Assembly: GCA_035771165.1 (NCBI GenBank)
Contig: JAWNZC010000088.1
Location: 3,385,001-3,449,000, forward strand
Source of the DNA: Paragorgia papillata
Lineage: Eukaryota > Cnidaria > Anthozoa > Scleralcyonacea > Coralliidae
Length of the DNA stretch: 64,000 bases
Direction of reading: 5' to 3'
Below, piece after piece: positions 1-11,130 of the stretch. The position numbers and the translations under genes were made by a program. Every line of letters starts with the position of its first letter. Position 1 is the stretch's first letter. Below the pieces are notes generated by a model that searched no databases, was not told the DNA's origin, and worked only from the letters and a program-made list of their open reading frames with translations.

Positions 1-59
1 ATTTGAAAATACACCTCCTGTCAAAATGGAGGTAGGTAATCTTCGAGTTTAGCCTTTTT

Positions 60-216
60 CGAGTTAAGCCCCGGACACGCCAATTTTTTCTCCAGACACA
101 ACCATTTTTTCCCAGGGCTTAACTCGATGAACTGAAGATGTTTTTACCGTTCGAGTTAAGCCCCTCATAAAAGAACTCGAAGACAATCAACGAATTAGAT
201 GCCCGAGTTAAACCCC
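60..216. repeat. Four interspersed copies of a GAGTTAAGCCCC motif
   Basis: The motif cGAGTTAAGCCCC occurs at 60-72 and 152-164, a variant GAGTTAAACCCC at about 204-216, and an inverted copy GGGCTTAACTCG at about 115-127. Spacing is irregular. This could be the edge of a repetitive element that continues left of the window. No function is assigned. Confidence 0.5.
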
Positions 217-1019
217 GACATTTGAAGGATGTAAACGAATAGCGCAAAATTCAACGGAAACGAAATTATTCGGTGTTTCCATGGGGAGTATAGATAAAAA
301 TTCGGTCTTTTATACATTTTTTTAGTAATTGGCGAATAATTGAAGTATTCATGCAATACTGTAATTCAACATTTTATCAAAAAATAATTCAATAATAACG
401 ACCACGGCTATACAGCTGAGGTTTCTATTTAAAACTATTACAGGTAATTCTCACCGTAGAAAAACAAGCCGAAATGTACGATCTCTTATTAAATTATTCC
501 AAAAGTTTTAATATAAGTTTTACTTCGTATTTCTTTGATGGGTTTTGATATTCATATTATATGTGTAAGTGTAAGATTCCCGCCAGGTTCGTTGGTTGCT
601 CCACGTTGATCGATTGCTTACCTATGGTGGCCCATCAGGCTCATAGCAAAACAATTGTGAATTTCCATTAATTCTAAATAAAATACGGAAAATGTAAAAT
701 ATATTCAGAAAATTGCTAAATAATAAGAAAACAATTTAATAAAAAATAAAGAAAAAAACTAATAAGAAAAAAATAAAGGAAATTAATAATACAAAAAAAT
801 AAACTAAAAATAATAAATTCAAATTAAAACCTAAAAAAACCAAAAAATCAAATAGAAAATCAGAAAATTATTAGTGAGAAACTACAAAACATGAACACAT
901 TTAAATAATAATTCAAGTTCGTTTTGATATGCTATGGGCTGGTTCATCAAATTACATGAAGCCCATCGGTCTCATAGCCCGCGATACATTTGGTCAGCGC
1001 GCTGTTAACAAATAACAAC
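217..1019. other. AT-rich non-coding stretch upstream of the integrase-like gene
   Basis: No long open frame. The 660-900 part is almost pure A/T with poly-A-like runs. Two related short stretches ending in CTCATAGC (about 634-646 and 971-979) lie upstream of the gene. No promoter element can be named with confidence. Confidence 0.4.
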
Positions 1020-3115
1020 ATGGCGGCAATGGCAGCTCGCATACGAAATTCGGATTGGGAACACGATGAAGACTTAAAAAATGATCTAGAAAAATATGTT
1101 TTGAGAAATTTATCGAGGAAAGAAGTTTTGGATTTTGTAGCACGAGACTACCCCCAGTATGCCTGGTCCTTAGGTACTCTTAAGAGGAGACTGGCGTTTT
1201 TCAATATGAAGTACGTAAGATACGATACTGAAATCGAAGACGTTGAGAACGCTGTAAGGGAAGAAATGGAAGGCCCTGGGCAACTGTTAGGGTATCGAGC
1301 CATGCAGCATAAAATTCGTGAGCAACATCAGCTGTTTGTACCTCGTAACTTGGTGTATGATGTGATGACACTGGTGGACCCGGAAGGCTTCGAATGTCGA
1401 GGAAATGTCGGTATTAAGAAAAGATGGAGGGGGCAACAGGAACATTCACGTCATTGGTAAGCAGTATTTATAAAGTCTAAAGTTGGGCTGGGTCAAAAGC
1501 ATTTTCTCAGTGTGGGGCCCCAGACAAGTGATGAGAAAACCTATTTTGGTGGGTGGGCAACTTTTTAGGGTCCCGTACTTTTAAGTGGCTCTGCGGCTGG
1601 CATTATCTGGACGTTTGGTTTTAGGTGTCACCCAACACACATTTTTGGAGGCCTCGCACATTCTGGCAACCCAACATATTTTAGGATTTTAGAAAACAAA
1701 CAATTGCAACAATTAGAAAGTGCTGGACCTCTTGAAACTGCATGATCAGCAACATATTCTGTTTTCCTGTAGCTCTGAGACACATACATTAAAAGCTAAA
1801 TCATGGCAAGTTTACATGTAGAGTACAATGTGCTCATAGCCCACTCGCACCTTCCTCAAGAAATAATGGAAGAAAAAATAATGATAATACCTGATAAAAA
1901 TAATGGAAGAAAATATATTAGATTTTCTTTTCCCAATAGGGGCCGAACCACGCCCACTCAGCTGATGGTCGCGACAAACTGATGGGGTATATGAACTCAA
2001 CATTTCCACTGGCAGTATATGGGTTGCAAGATGCATTCAGTGGCTATACCTTATATTTAAAATTGTGGCCAGGAAATTCTGAACCTAAGCTTATTGGCCG
2101 TTGGTATCTGGAACATTTGTGCTGTGTAAAAAGTAAGAGAGCCTTAAGTATGACATATGAATAACTTCCATTGTGTTTTCTATGAATTGTTGTAAATAAC
2201 ATTTAATATATAACTCTGATAATAAGAATTAAGTCTACAGCTGAATATATACAATTTTTGACATCATAATACCTGTAAAATGGTTTGTGTGGATGATGGC
2301 CTTTTGAATTATAACTTACAACACTTTTGTTTCTTCTATAGTTATAAGCAAACATCTCAGACTGGATAAAGGTATGGAGACTGGGCACATGGCCACCATT
2401 AATGCCTTTGTAAGGCAGACACAAGACCATAATGGTGAAGACAATGCTGATGAAACAGCCGAGACATTTCATTATGGTCCTTCTACCAGCAACAAGGTAT
2501 GACATGAACTGTATACAATCATGTATCTAACTAGAGTAACTGTTTTTCAAAGAGCCAGTCATAGATTTAAAATGTATGACATATATAATGAAGTAATAAT
2601 TATCCTCATGAATTTACAAGTATTTTACAAACTTATATGTTGTATATAATACTATTACTGTGTTTGTACTCTGTTCACAATTCAATTAGATTGAAAGATG
2701 GTGGCGAGAGCTACATGAACGGTTGGAGAAATTTTTTAAGAGACAGCTGATGATGTTGTTAGAGCAAGGTCATTATGACCCTGACATAGAAACTGACAGG
2801 TAAATAGAAATAACTATTGTGCAAAACCATTTGAAGTTTATACATTTATATTTTATGCTGTCTTTATGATTCTACTCTACAGCTTGGATGAACTTACTAC
2901 TATAACTGAATTAATCTCGCTACCAACAAATTGTCTTAACAGATACCTTTTGGCATTTATTATCTTCATTCCTATCATCCAAAAGGAATTGGAAGTTTTC
3001 CGGGAAACAGTATGGAACTCGCATCGAGTTAGGAGCCAGAAAGATGCTCAGACGCCAAAAGGAATCCCAAGCCATCTTTATTCATTTCCTGAACAGTATC
3101 GTGCAGAAGAATGTG
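1020..3115 (+). CDS. Spliced DDE integrase-like (transposon-derived) gene, one frameshift
   Basis: Five exons fit GT-AG rules and keep phase: 1020-1456, 1940-2132, 2342-2496, 2690-2799, 2943-3115. The product has an N-terminal helix-turn-helix-like part, then a retroviral-type integrase core: first Asp in exon 2 (motif SADGRDKLMG), second Asp in exon 3 (RLDKGMETG), Glu in exon 4 (IERWWRELHE), followed by the conserved KELEVFRETVWNSHR block in exon 5. I chose ATG 1020 because the longer frame would start with TTG at 990. Exon 1 joins exon 2 in frame only if one base is gained or lost near the G-run at 1429-1433, so the copy is either a pseudogene or carries a sequencing error. Usual members continue further C-terminally; here a BEL/Pao element follows. 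The family is common in invertebrate genomes and looks transposase-derived; whether this copy is domesticated cannot be seen. Confidence 0.65.
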
Positions 3116-3540
3116 GTATGTATAGTACTGAAGACGTGATTGTTAAATTCTATGGTCAGAAACTGAAACAGACTGCTATACCTGGCAAAACTTCAAGTAC
3201 CCTTTGTTTTGTTGTATACAGTATATTATCATCTCTTCAACAAATGTGTCACAACATTGAGCATTATCCTGCCAGACCTATCATTTGAGCGTCAACAAGA
3301 ACACAGTATAAATCGTCCAAGCATTCAGGCATCGCTTAGGAAGCAACGAACATACGAACATTCGAAGTCGAAGGGTATTTTATCACAAGGGTATGATGAG
3401 GATGATGGCTTTTCTAGAGAAACAAATTCTGGTGGACCGATGTCGACTTCCGAACAAGGCTTCCAAAAGTTGATGCAACAGCAGAATGCAATAACTATGA
3501 AATTAAAACAGATGGCTGTCAGAACTCCAGAGTTTGCCTG
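3116..3540 (+). other. Intron remnant and gag-like fragment at the BEL/Pao left edge
   Basis: After the splice donor at 3116 there is a short non-coding stretch. From about 3290 an open frame encodes a polar, glutamine-rich segment (LMQQQNAITMKLKQM near its end) that stops at 3539-3541. Its position directly before the retrotransposon RNase H region suggests a piece of gag left by an internal deletion. The gag assignment is inference from position and composition only. Confidence 0.3.
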
Positions 3541-5746
3541 ATGTTACGGTCGAGCGTTGTTAAAACAACGGATTTTACAGAAATAAAGTCTACAAAGATC
3601 CATTATTTCGCTGATGCAAGTGAATCTGGATATGCGGTAGTGGCCTATCTTCGGTTCATCAATGACGAAGGAAAGATACATTGCTCATTTTTAATGGGAA
3701 AGTCACGAGTTGCTCCATTGAAACAAACATCGATCCCAAGGATGGAACTCACCGTAGCAACTCGCAGACAACAAAGTCTCCGTGCGGGTGAACGAGATGC
3801 TGCGTCGAGAAATTGACATTCAAGTGGATGAAGTTGTTTATTGGACTGATAGTATGTCCGTGTTACGGTACATCAACAATGAGACGACAAGATTCCACAC
3901 GTTTGTAGCCAATCGCGTCACTATAATTCGAGACGGATCAAATCCAACTCAGTGGAGATATGTGCCCACTCAACTGAACCCGGCTGATGATGCTTCGCGA
4001 GGAAAATGGATGCAATCTTGCAAGAAGAAGGACAGATGGCTAAATGGACCAGAATTTCTCTGGAAAGCAGTAGGAGAATCGCCCACCGAGTCACTGAACT
4101 GTCAAACGATTCCGAAAGATGATCCAGAAGTGAAGGCAGAGGTCACCTTGAATGCTGTGTTGCTTGATGAGCCTGTCGTTACAGTCAATAAGTTTATAAC
4201 GTACTTTTCAAGATGGCATAAACTCAAGAAATGCACCGCATGGATCTTAAAGTTTAAGAAAATACTTTGGCAACGGTGCACACTGCGTAAGGAATCACGT
4301 AGCGAAACGAAGATACGAGAAATGGCTAAAGTCATTACCAGCCAACATCAGCCAGTGGGGGACCAACAGGAGAACGTTTTAACGCTGGAACGTTTTAACG
4401 CTGAAAGATTTGAAAGAATCTTGAAAGATCAGAAGAAGCTCTTTTACGTTTTACTCAACGTCCGTTCTTTTCGAGCGAAGTCCTGTACCTAGAAACTTCT
4501 CAAGAAGAAAATAAGTCATCTGGAAACAGAAAACGAGTTGCTGCAAGGAGAAATAGTCCTTTGTACAGATTTGATCCACGCTTAGAAGATGGTTTATTAA
4601 AGGTCGGAGGGCGTCTGAGTCGGGCATTCGTATCCGAAGATGCAAAATATCCTATTATCTTACCAAGAAATTCCCACGTATCCAAGCTCATCATTCAAGA
4701 AGAGCATGAAACAGTCGGACATTCTGGAACGAATCATGTTTTGTCCAGTCAAATGTGTAAAGTGTAAACGACACCGTGGTAAAATGGGGGAGAAAAAGAT
4801 GGCAGAATTACCAGCAGATCGATTAACTCCAGACGAGCCACCGTTCACACGTGTTGGTGTAGATCTTTTTGGACCCATTGAAGTCAAACGAGGTAGAAGT
4901 CTGACTAAGCGTTACGGAGTGGTGTTTACTTGTTTGGCTATCTGTGCCATACACATCGAGGTTGCTTTCTCTTTGGACACGGACTCGTTTATTAACGCGT
5001 TCCGTCGATTTGTTGCACGAAGAAGCCAAGTGAGAATTATCCGCTCAGACAACGGAACAAATTTGGTCGGAGCAGAACGAGACCTGACGAATTACATCCA
5101 CCTTTGGAATCAGTCTAAGATTAGAGAGGCAATGTTACAGAAAAACATTGACTGGAACTTCAATCCTCCCACAGCCTCGCACCACGGTGGAGTTTGGGAA
5201 CGTCAAATCCGGACCATACGCAAGATTTTATGTAACCTGTTAAAGGAACAACCGTTAAATGACGAATCCTTGCAGACACTGTTATGCGAGGTTGAGATGG
5301 TCATCAATGGCAGGCCTATCACTAAAGTATCAAGTGATCCAAAGGATTTAGAAGCGTTGACCCCAAACCATTTACTACTACTCAAGACCAATACGACGTT
5401 ACCACCGGGGCTATTCAGTAAAGAAGATATTTATGGTAGACGTCGCTGGCGTCAGGTTCAGTATCTGGCGGACATTTTTTGGAACCGCTGGATTCGGGAA
5501 TACCTTCCTCTTCTTCAAGAGCGCCAGAAATGGTTACAAGCCAAGAGTAACTTCCAAGTCGGAGACGTCGTTTTAATTATGGACCAGAATGCTCCTCGAA
5601 ACTCTTGGCGAATGGGTAGAATTGTGGACGTGTTTCCTGATAAAGTTGGATTGGTTCGAAGTGTTAAAGAGAAGACAATGACTGCCCTACTTGAAAGGCC
5701 AGTAACAAAGCTTTGCCTTTTATTAGAAGCTGATATTGAAATTTAA
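3541..5746 (+). pseudogene. BEL/Pao retrotransposon pol remnant: RNase H, integrase, DUF5641-like tail
   Basis: Frames at 3541-3770, 3782-4492, 4561-4767 and 4640-5746 together give the C-terminal half of a BEL/Pao polyprotein. RNase H is recognised by HYFADASESGY and the SRVAPLKQTSIPRMEL block, followed by VYWTDSMSVLRYI and LNPADDASRG. The integrase zinc-binding region (HETVGHSGTNH) follows, and then the core with first Asp in FTRVGVDLFGP, second in IRSDNGTN, and Glu in HHGGVWERQIR. The C-terminal RRWRQVQYLADIFWNRW block is the DUF5641-type tail typical of Pao elements. Frame changes near 3775, between 4492 and 4561, and near 4760 break it. Protease and reverse transcriptase are missing, so this copy cannot move on its own. 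Confidence 0.85.
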
Positions 5747-5927
5747 CTCTTAGTATAAGTTAAAGACATTTAGTATTTAATATTGACATTTTAAAGAAAG
5801 AACAAATACAAAAATATAGATTAGTAATATAATTATATTATGATTTTAAATAGGATTTGTATGTTTATATATTTGGCCAGTAATAAGTTGTGAATTAATT
5901 GTCTTAGTTTACAATTAGGGGCCGGTA

Positions 5928-6220
5928 TGTAGTGGCCACATTAGCACGCAGTATACATTTAGGAAATTAGCATAAAAGGGTGTAAACTGTAAATTAGGAC
6001 AGAAGACCTTCGCGAGCGAGTAGGACGAACTATAGTTTTTCAACCTCACTCATCCATTGCATGTATTTCTATCTGGTTGTGGCTTGATGATGGACCCTGT
6101 TGAGACAGATACACGCCACTGTAATAGTTTGGTAAATAAAGAATATAAGGAAATATTAGTCGCGTCTATCTTGGGTTTCAAGTTGCTAGCAGTGTTGCAA
6201 TTCAAGAGCGTTAATATTAA
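5928..6220 (+). repeat. BEL/Pao 3' LTR (right boundary approximate)
   Basis: A polypurine-like tract (AATTAGGGGCCGG, 5913-5925) directly precedes TGTAGTGGCCACA at 5928, the usual 5'-TG start of an LTR. An AATAAA signal lies at 6138-6143 and a CA end is plausible near 6220. No matching 5' LTR is in the window, so the left end of the element is lost or lies outside. The end point was chosen by eye. Confidence 0.55.
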
Positions 6221-6409
6221 CATATTATGATCACCATTCTTGGTTTTAACGTTAGTCTTATCTACCTTATCATCATCATCTAAAGTGTCCAAATGTGAAG
6301 AACCACCTTCATGATGCTTTTTCGGTGTGTTTCCGTATCAAGCGTTTCCAGATGTGATCCGCTTTGTTCTCGATGCACTTTTTTCGGTGTTGTGTTGTGA
6401 ACTCCCTGA

Positions 6410-6983
6410 TAATTGACCTTACCATTAATCCCGAAATGCATAGCGGATGTAGCTGTTTTAAGTAAATTATTATATCCGATAATAGGAGTCTTCAAAATTA
6501 TCATTCTTGATGGTATCAACCATGTTTGGGGTGAGAGCGCTAAATCTTGTATTACATTTGTGTCCTGAACAGACTTATTCATATTAAGTATCCAAGTTGA
6601 AACACTATAGATTCACTATAGAAACGCGGGTCTTCGCCGGACTCCCAAGCACGGTATAAATATGCGCCTCAATTGATTGATTCAAATATTGTAATCCTAT
6701 TTTTGTCAATCCGTTGCTTGCTTTAGGCACGTATCGCTTATAATGGTTTACGTAATCGGATCTCACCACTTTTACGTTACGGACCCCCTAACCCCTTTGT
6801 CATCCGTGTATGGCTCATAGCTAAACGAGCATGGTAATTTATCAGTCTGTTTGCACCAACAGATGCGCCAAATTCGCGTGCAATTGCTGACATGCTTTCA
6901 CCACCCACCATCCTTCTTATAAGCCTCCTCACTGTAAAATATACATGGAAACGCATAATACTCGTGATGACTGGATACACATC
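6410..6983 (-). pseudogene. Older Polinton virion-associated protein relic, C-terminal part (piece 3 of 3)
   Basis: Minus-strand translations in several frames match the C-terminal half of the intact Polinton protein at 15210-16676. The best blocks are SIMRFHVYF...RRLIRR just inside the insertion point, YTVLGSPAKTRVSIV at about 6650, and IGYNNLLKTATSAMHFG at about 6450. At least two frameshifts separate these blocks. The right end abuts the young Polinton exactly at the target duplication CACATC, and the gene continues at 26039-25766 on the other side. The left end meets the BEL/Pao LTR near 6230. The relic is not functional. Confidence 0.75.
6978..6983 (+). repeat. Target site duplication (left) of the young Polinton, CACATC
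   Basis: CACATC lies directly before the left TIR, and an identical copy at 25766-25771 directly follows the right TIR. Six bases is the length expected for Polinton integration. Confidence 0.95.
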
Positions 6984-7232
6984 AGTAGTAGAGAAGGGCG
7001 GGCCCTAGCGCACTTTTGGGTTTATCGTTTTGGCAAACATTTTGGCGCCGTTACCACCCCCACCCATGCGCGTCATGTTTGCCCTAATTCGTTCTAGAAC
7101 ATTATTATTAATTTTTTAATAATAATACCTATCCACCCCAGGGGCTACTTGCGTTCCGTTTATTGACTTTTGTAATGACCGATTGCCAGTGTCTGAATTC
7201 CGTCTGGTAAAATTATTCTTTTGTCGTCGTTT
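6984..7232 (+). repeat. Polinton left terminal inverted repeat
   Basis: 249 bp, the reverse complement of 25517-25765, with a single difference (AAAATG versus AGAATG next to GGCGCC). The last codons of the polymerase gene (7160-7232) lie inside it. Homology stops sharply after GTCGTCGTTT at 7232. Confidence 0.95.
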
Positions 7233-10200
7233 GCCGAAAGAGCTATTTTATTGATGTGTTCTGTATATATTTCGTGTTGCCGACTTCGGAATGTGTTCAT
7301 TCCTTTCATTAGGTGTTTTTTACTAAACACACAGTCTTTGTAATCCTGAAAAGTGATTTCATTCTTAACTACTCCTTTCTTTACCCCCTTGCATTTTTTT
7401 TCTTCAGATCCAGAGTTCATTTTGTAAGCGTACAGTTTACTTCGCAATCCTACAAATTCTGTAATTTGTTTTCCACCTGCCTCATCCTTAAACATACCGA
7501 TAACCTTTTTGTTGACTCCAGTTTGAATCTCACTGAGGTTACCCGCGCTATCACTATGTACCTTAGGGAAGTTACTGGTGTCGAACCAACTACTTACATC
7601 GTTGCTAATATCCTTGTAGAAGTCATTGGTTTGGATTTCGTAGCACAAGCTATCTGTATCCGTGAATAGCAGGCTGGCCTTTTTCCCATACTTAGGTTTA
7701 ATGTAGTTATAGTGAAAATCGTACATTAACGTTTTGCTGATATCAAGAATACTCATACCTAAGTATATGGGTTTGTTAAGTTTTACCATAGTCTTTTTCA
7801 TATGAACGGCAACTAGGTTTTCTGTAAAGATATTAACCCTATCAAAGTTAGATTTCTTAGCTAATTTTTCAAGCTGTTCTTCGTTAGTTACTAGTTTGAC
7901 ATCAACCCGGTTTCTTACATTCTCCATGGTTTTACCGAATACCGAGTTATTCATTAACTTAAAGAAATCTTTCTCAAAATCTGAAGTTGCCTTGGTTCTT
8001 AAATCTGTGTTAAGTTTGATGTATGGTTTTAACCAGGCTTCTTCAACAAACGTAATTCCGCGGTGAATTTTAGTTAACTTTAACCCTAGTTTTAAGCATT
8101 GCTTTAATGCTTCGTGATGAATGACGTACTTTTCCTTGTTCATTAAGTTAGGGATTAACTTATTTACTCCATCAACATTTAACCTTTCCGCAGCTAATGG
8201 GTATTCGTTATGTAGTTCATGTAATTCTTGTGGATATTCTAAATCTACTTCTAGAATACATGGTACAGATTCCCACGTTTTAAGTTGTTTTTGTTCCAAC
8301 CACTTAAAGTCTCTAACAGGAAGTTTCTTACTCATAGCCCAACCGTACAGGTTGTTAGCATCTAAATACGCTAGAAAAACATTTAATTCATTGAGTTTGA
8401 AGTTAGGCATGTACTTATTGTTAGCTTTCGCATATCTTTTGGTGATAGTTGAGATACCACCTAGAATTCCTTTTTCAATCATAAGATACATGTCGGGATC
8501 AGTTATTAATTCTAGCTTAACTTTTGTTAGCTTGAGAGCTGCATCCCATGCCAAACCTGGACTAGTATAATACCAAAGCGGGTCTAAACCGTAGTTTTTC
8601 TTACAAACATCTCTAAAACCTTCCATTACATCGGCAAGGAGTAACACATCGGTTTTTAAATACAGATTGTGGTAATCCCGCATAGTTTGACAACCAAAGG
8701 CAATCCAAACATTTTGGGCATGTTTGTAATCCTCGTTTGAAATGTGTGTGTTGTTTAACTTGGAAAAGAACTCAGATTTGTTAGGTAGCTGAGGATAACT
8801 TAGTTTTTCAAATCCAGACATGAACTCATAGGGAAAAACCCCCTTTTTCTTAAGTAAGTTAACTTGGGTTTCACTATAACCGTTAAATCCTTGTTCCACA
8901 GATTTAAACTGGTCAGAACCTAAGTTTTTAACTAACCCATCTAACGAACTCAGGGTAAACTTTAATGAATCTAAGAACCTTAGCTCATACTTAACATTTC
9001 TTGTTTTTTCGTTTTCTGTTATTGTTTCCATAACCACTTCCTTACTAAAACTGATGTACTTTTCGTCTGTCTTAGGTATACAGTTAATTTTTCCTTCTGA
9101 AAGTCCTAGACTTTTAATGAACAGATGGGCGTCGTAACCTTCTAGGTTGTGAAACAAAACAGGAACAAATTTTGGAGTTTTCATTTTTAAATTACACTTG
9201 TTATGGGCGGCACCACGGTACTTTCCTGTTAGATGACAGTGGTCCCGGACTCGATCGGCGTTCAATGTTTCGCTGCAAACATAGCAGTTCTTTACACACC
9301 GAAATTCTTTTTCTTGTGTTTTACTCATTTGAATAGGTTTAATTTGTTTTGTGATTTCATAGATTTCTTTCATCTCCTGTTCTACACTTTCAACAAATTT
9401 TTTACCTATATTCTCGTCTTCGTTTTTCATCGTATACAGCACAGTTTTGTCTTGGAAAATGGTTTTATCGATACATTTGACGGTGTAACAATATCCTGAT
9501 GGTTGGTGGTGCTGATAAGCAGTGGTGTGGCTTTCATCGTTGTTTTTTTGCACCGTATCAATAGGTTTGATGAAGCTTTCGAAATCAGCGTAAATAACAA
9601 ACGGAACATCGGTTGTTTTTTGGTACTGCTTAAAATATGTTTGTGTCCCTTCTTTTGGGTATTCATGAATTTGAATATCATGTGTGTTACAGACTTCTAG
9701 GTGGTTGGTTAGCAGTTCTTTTGTTCCAAACGCGTTTAAACATCTTAAACAAATATGTTTACTGGCTTTTTTCTTGCTAAGTTGACTGGAAAGAAGTTTA
9801 CCTATATCACTAATAACGCTGTAATGTTCGTTGTGTAAAAACAGGTTAATTTTTTCTTTGTAATAATTTTTAGAAACTCTTAGCGGGAACACCTTTTTTG
9901 TTTCATCTTCAAATCCGAAAACGTTGATACAGATTTCATTAGTTGTTTCAAACTTGGTTATATCTTTTAGCTTCATAGGAAACACAACCTTAGACCAGTT
10001 AAGTTTCTCTGCTTGAAGTTTTAAAACTTTGGTTACTCTACCACCATCTTTTTCCACAGGGTTTAATGCTCTTGTTACCGCGTATTTGAAACACTGATTG
10101 CCGTCGTTTTCTATGTTGATGATAGCTTTTTTAGAGCTAAGAAATTTTGGTAAAGGTTTATAGCTTTTACCGTTTACTGGTTTGTATTTTGTTATGAAAA

Positions 10201-11017
10201 TTTCTAAACCTTTAACATAAAGCAACCTCCATCCAGATCCTCTTCTTTGAAATACTGACAGACTTTCTAACATTTTTCCACACATTTTTCTGTATTCTTC
10301 ACTGGCATCTTCTTTTGAAATAATTGAATGGGTTTTACTTCTGAAGTAGACCAGTTCTTCGTTGTTGTTGGCGTCTTTTAACACACAAACAAGGATTGTG
10401 TTTACCTTTTTTCCAACACTTGCGGTGTTGTTAATTAGGTTTTCGACGTTTTCTGCGACGCCATAGACGAATGCTCTTGGATCGTTAGCTCTATCGCCAT
10501 TAATTTCCCATTTTTCTGTGTTTTTACGTATAGCTCTTGAAACAATTGTTGGTAGAAAGCTGTTGTTGTTGAATTTTTCTACCATTTTTGCTTTTGCGTT
10601 GACGTTGTTCCACAGCTTGTTGCTTAGCTTTTCGCGAATATTGGCGAGTTTTTTGGATCCTTTCCATTTCTTTCCTTCGATGATGTTGAACTGACGTTTG
10701 GACTCCTGTTTGATTTCTTTTCGCCACTTGATGGTTTCCTTGTGTTGTTTCTTTTTCAGAGCTTTGAGTTCTTGCTTGTTCCATTGTTTTTTTGCTTTTT
10801 CCAGAACGACGTTCATTTTTTGCTGTAATTTTTGTTTGACTTTTTCTTGTTGACGCTTGACTTTTTCTTGTTGACGTTTTTTTTCTTGCTGTTGTCGTCG
10901 AATTTGTCGCTGAAGTCTTGTTTTTTCTTGTTGATGTTTTTCTTCTTGTTTTTGAACTTGACGTTTGTTTTTAAGTTCAAGTTTTTTAATATATTCAGTA
11001 ATATTAGTATTCCACAT
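7160..11017 (-). CDS. Protein-primed family B DNA polymerase (Polinton PolB)
   Basis: 1285 residues. Residues 10-160 are a highly charged Gln/Lys-rich coiled coil. Residues 300-410 hold the conserved NDGNQCFKYAVTRAL and NEHYSVI blocks seen N-terminal to Polinton polymerases. A C-x2-C...H-x4-C finger-like motif lies at 423-443. The exonuclease domain follows: Exo I YADFES (about 476-481), a Cys/His cluster at 578-609, Exo II FHNLEGYDAH (622-631) and Exo III YLKTDVLLLADV (786-797). Polymerase motif A is LDANNLYG (about 885-892), motif B KLMNNSVFGK (1020-1029) and motif C TDTDS (1119-1123). It would replicate the element from its ends using a protein primer, as known for the family. A perfect TACTATAATAA lies at 11027-11037, ten bases before ATG. 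The stop codon and about 23 codons fall inside the left TIR. Confidence 0.95.
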   Translation of the reverse strand: MWNTNITEYIKKLELKNKRQVQKQEEKHQQEKTRLQRQIRRQQQEKKRQQEKVKRQQEKVKQKLQQKMNVVLEKAKKQWNKQELKALKKKQHKETIKWRKEIKQESKRQFNIIEGKKWKGSKKLANIREKLSNKLWNNVNAKAKMVEKFNNNSFLPTIVSRAIRKNTEKWEINGDRANDPRAFVYGVAENVENLINNTASVGKKVNTILVCVLKDANNNEELVYFRSKTHSIISKEDASEEYRKMCGKMLESLSVFQRRGSGWRLLYVKGLEIFITKYKPVNGKSYKPLPKFLSSKKAIINIENDGNQCFKYAVTRALNPVEKDGGRVTKVLKLQAEKLNWSKVVFPMKLKDITKFETTNEICINVFGFEDETKKVFPLRVSKNYYKEKINLFLHNEHYSVISDIGKLLSSQLSKKKASKHICLRCLNAFGTKELLTNHLEVCNTHDIQIHEYPKEGTQTYFKQYQKTTDVPFVIYADFESFIKPIDTVQKNNDESHTTAYQHHQPSGYCYTVKCIDKTIFQDKTVLYTMKNEDENIGKKFVESVEQEMKEIYEITKQIKPIQMSKTQEKEFRCVKNCYVCSETLNADRVRDHCHLTGKYRGAAHNKCNLKMKTPKFVPVLFHNLEGYDAHLFIKSLGLSEGKINCIPKTDEKYISFSKEVVMETITENEKTRNVKYELRFLDSLKFTLSSLDGLVKNLGSDQFKSVEQGFNGYSETQVNLLKKKGVFPYEFMSGFEKLSYPQLPNKSEFFSKLNNTHISNEDYKHAQNVWIAFGCQTMRDYHNLYLKTDVLLLADVMEGFRDVCKKNYGLDPLWYYTSPGLAWDAALKLTKVKLELITDPDMYLMIEKGILGGISTITKRYAKANNKYMPNFKLNELNVFLAYLDANNLYGWAMSKKLPVRDFKWLEQKQLKTWESVPCILEVDLEYPQELHELHNEYPLAAERLNVDGVNKLIPNLMNKEKYVIHHEALKQCLKLGLKLTKIHRGITFVEEAWLKPYIKLNTDLRTKATSDFEKDFFKLMNNSVFGKTMENVRNRVDVKLVTNEEQLEKLAKKSNFDRVNIFTENLVAVHMKKTMVKLNKPIYLGMSILDISKTLMYDFHYNYIKPKYGKKASLLFTDTDSLCYEIQTNDFYKDISNDVSSWFDTSNFPKVHSDSAGNLSEIQTGVNKKVIGMFKDEAGGKQITEFVGLRSKLYAYKMNSGSEEKKCKGVKKGVVKNEITFQDYKDCVFSKKHLMKGMNTFRSRQHEIYTEHINKIALSANDDKRIILPDGIQTLAIGHYKSQ

Positions 11018-11026
11018 TTTATCCCT

Positions 11027-11037
11027 TTATTATAGTA
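11027..11037 (-). promoter_or_regulatory. TACTATAATAA start-proximal motif of polB
   Basis: Exact 11-mer on the minus strand, nine bases before the polymerase ATG. The same 11-mer is found at four other gene starts in this element (11628, 20416, 21368, 22419), and close variants at most others. A core promoter or initiator with a very short leader is inferred. Confidence 0.6.
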
Positions 11038-11065
11038 AGATTTTGCAAAAAAAAAAATCGATTTA

Positions 11066-11092
11066 ATTTCATATATTTTAAATATATGAAAT
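11066..11092. terminator. Palindromic hairpin downstream of the 11448-11131 gene
   Basis: An 11-bp perfect stem ATTTCATATAT with a 5-base loop, followed by a T-run. It lies after the stop of the small minus-strand gene and before polB. The same 27-base hairpin occurs at 23049-23075 between two convergent genes. Transcript-end function is inference. Confidence 0.5.
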
Positions 11093-11130
11093 ATTTTTTT
11101 AAAAAAGGAAGTATGGAATTGAAAAACTGA

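Noticed and set aside
8121..9700. Plus-strand hydrophobic ORFs opposite the polymerase
   Set aside because: Shadows of the AT-rich polB coding strand; composition follows the reverse complement.
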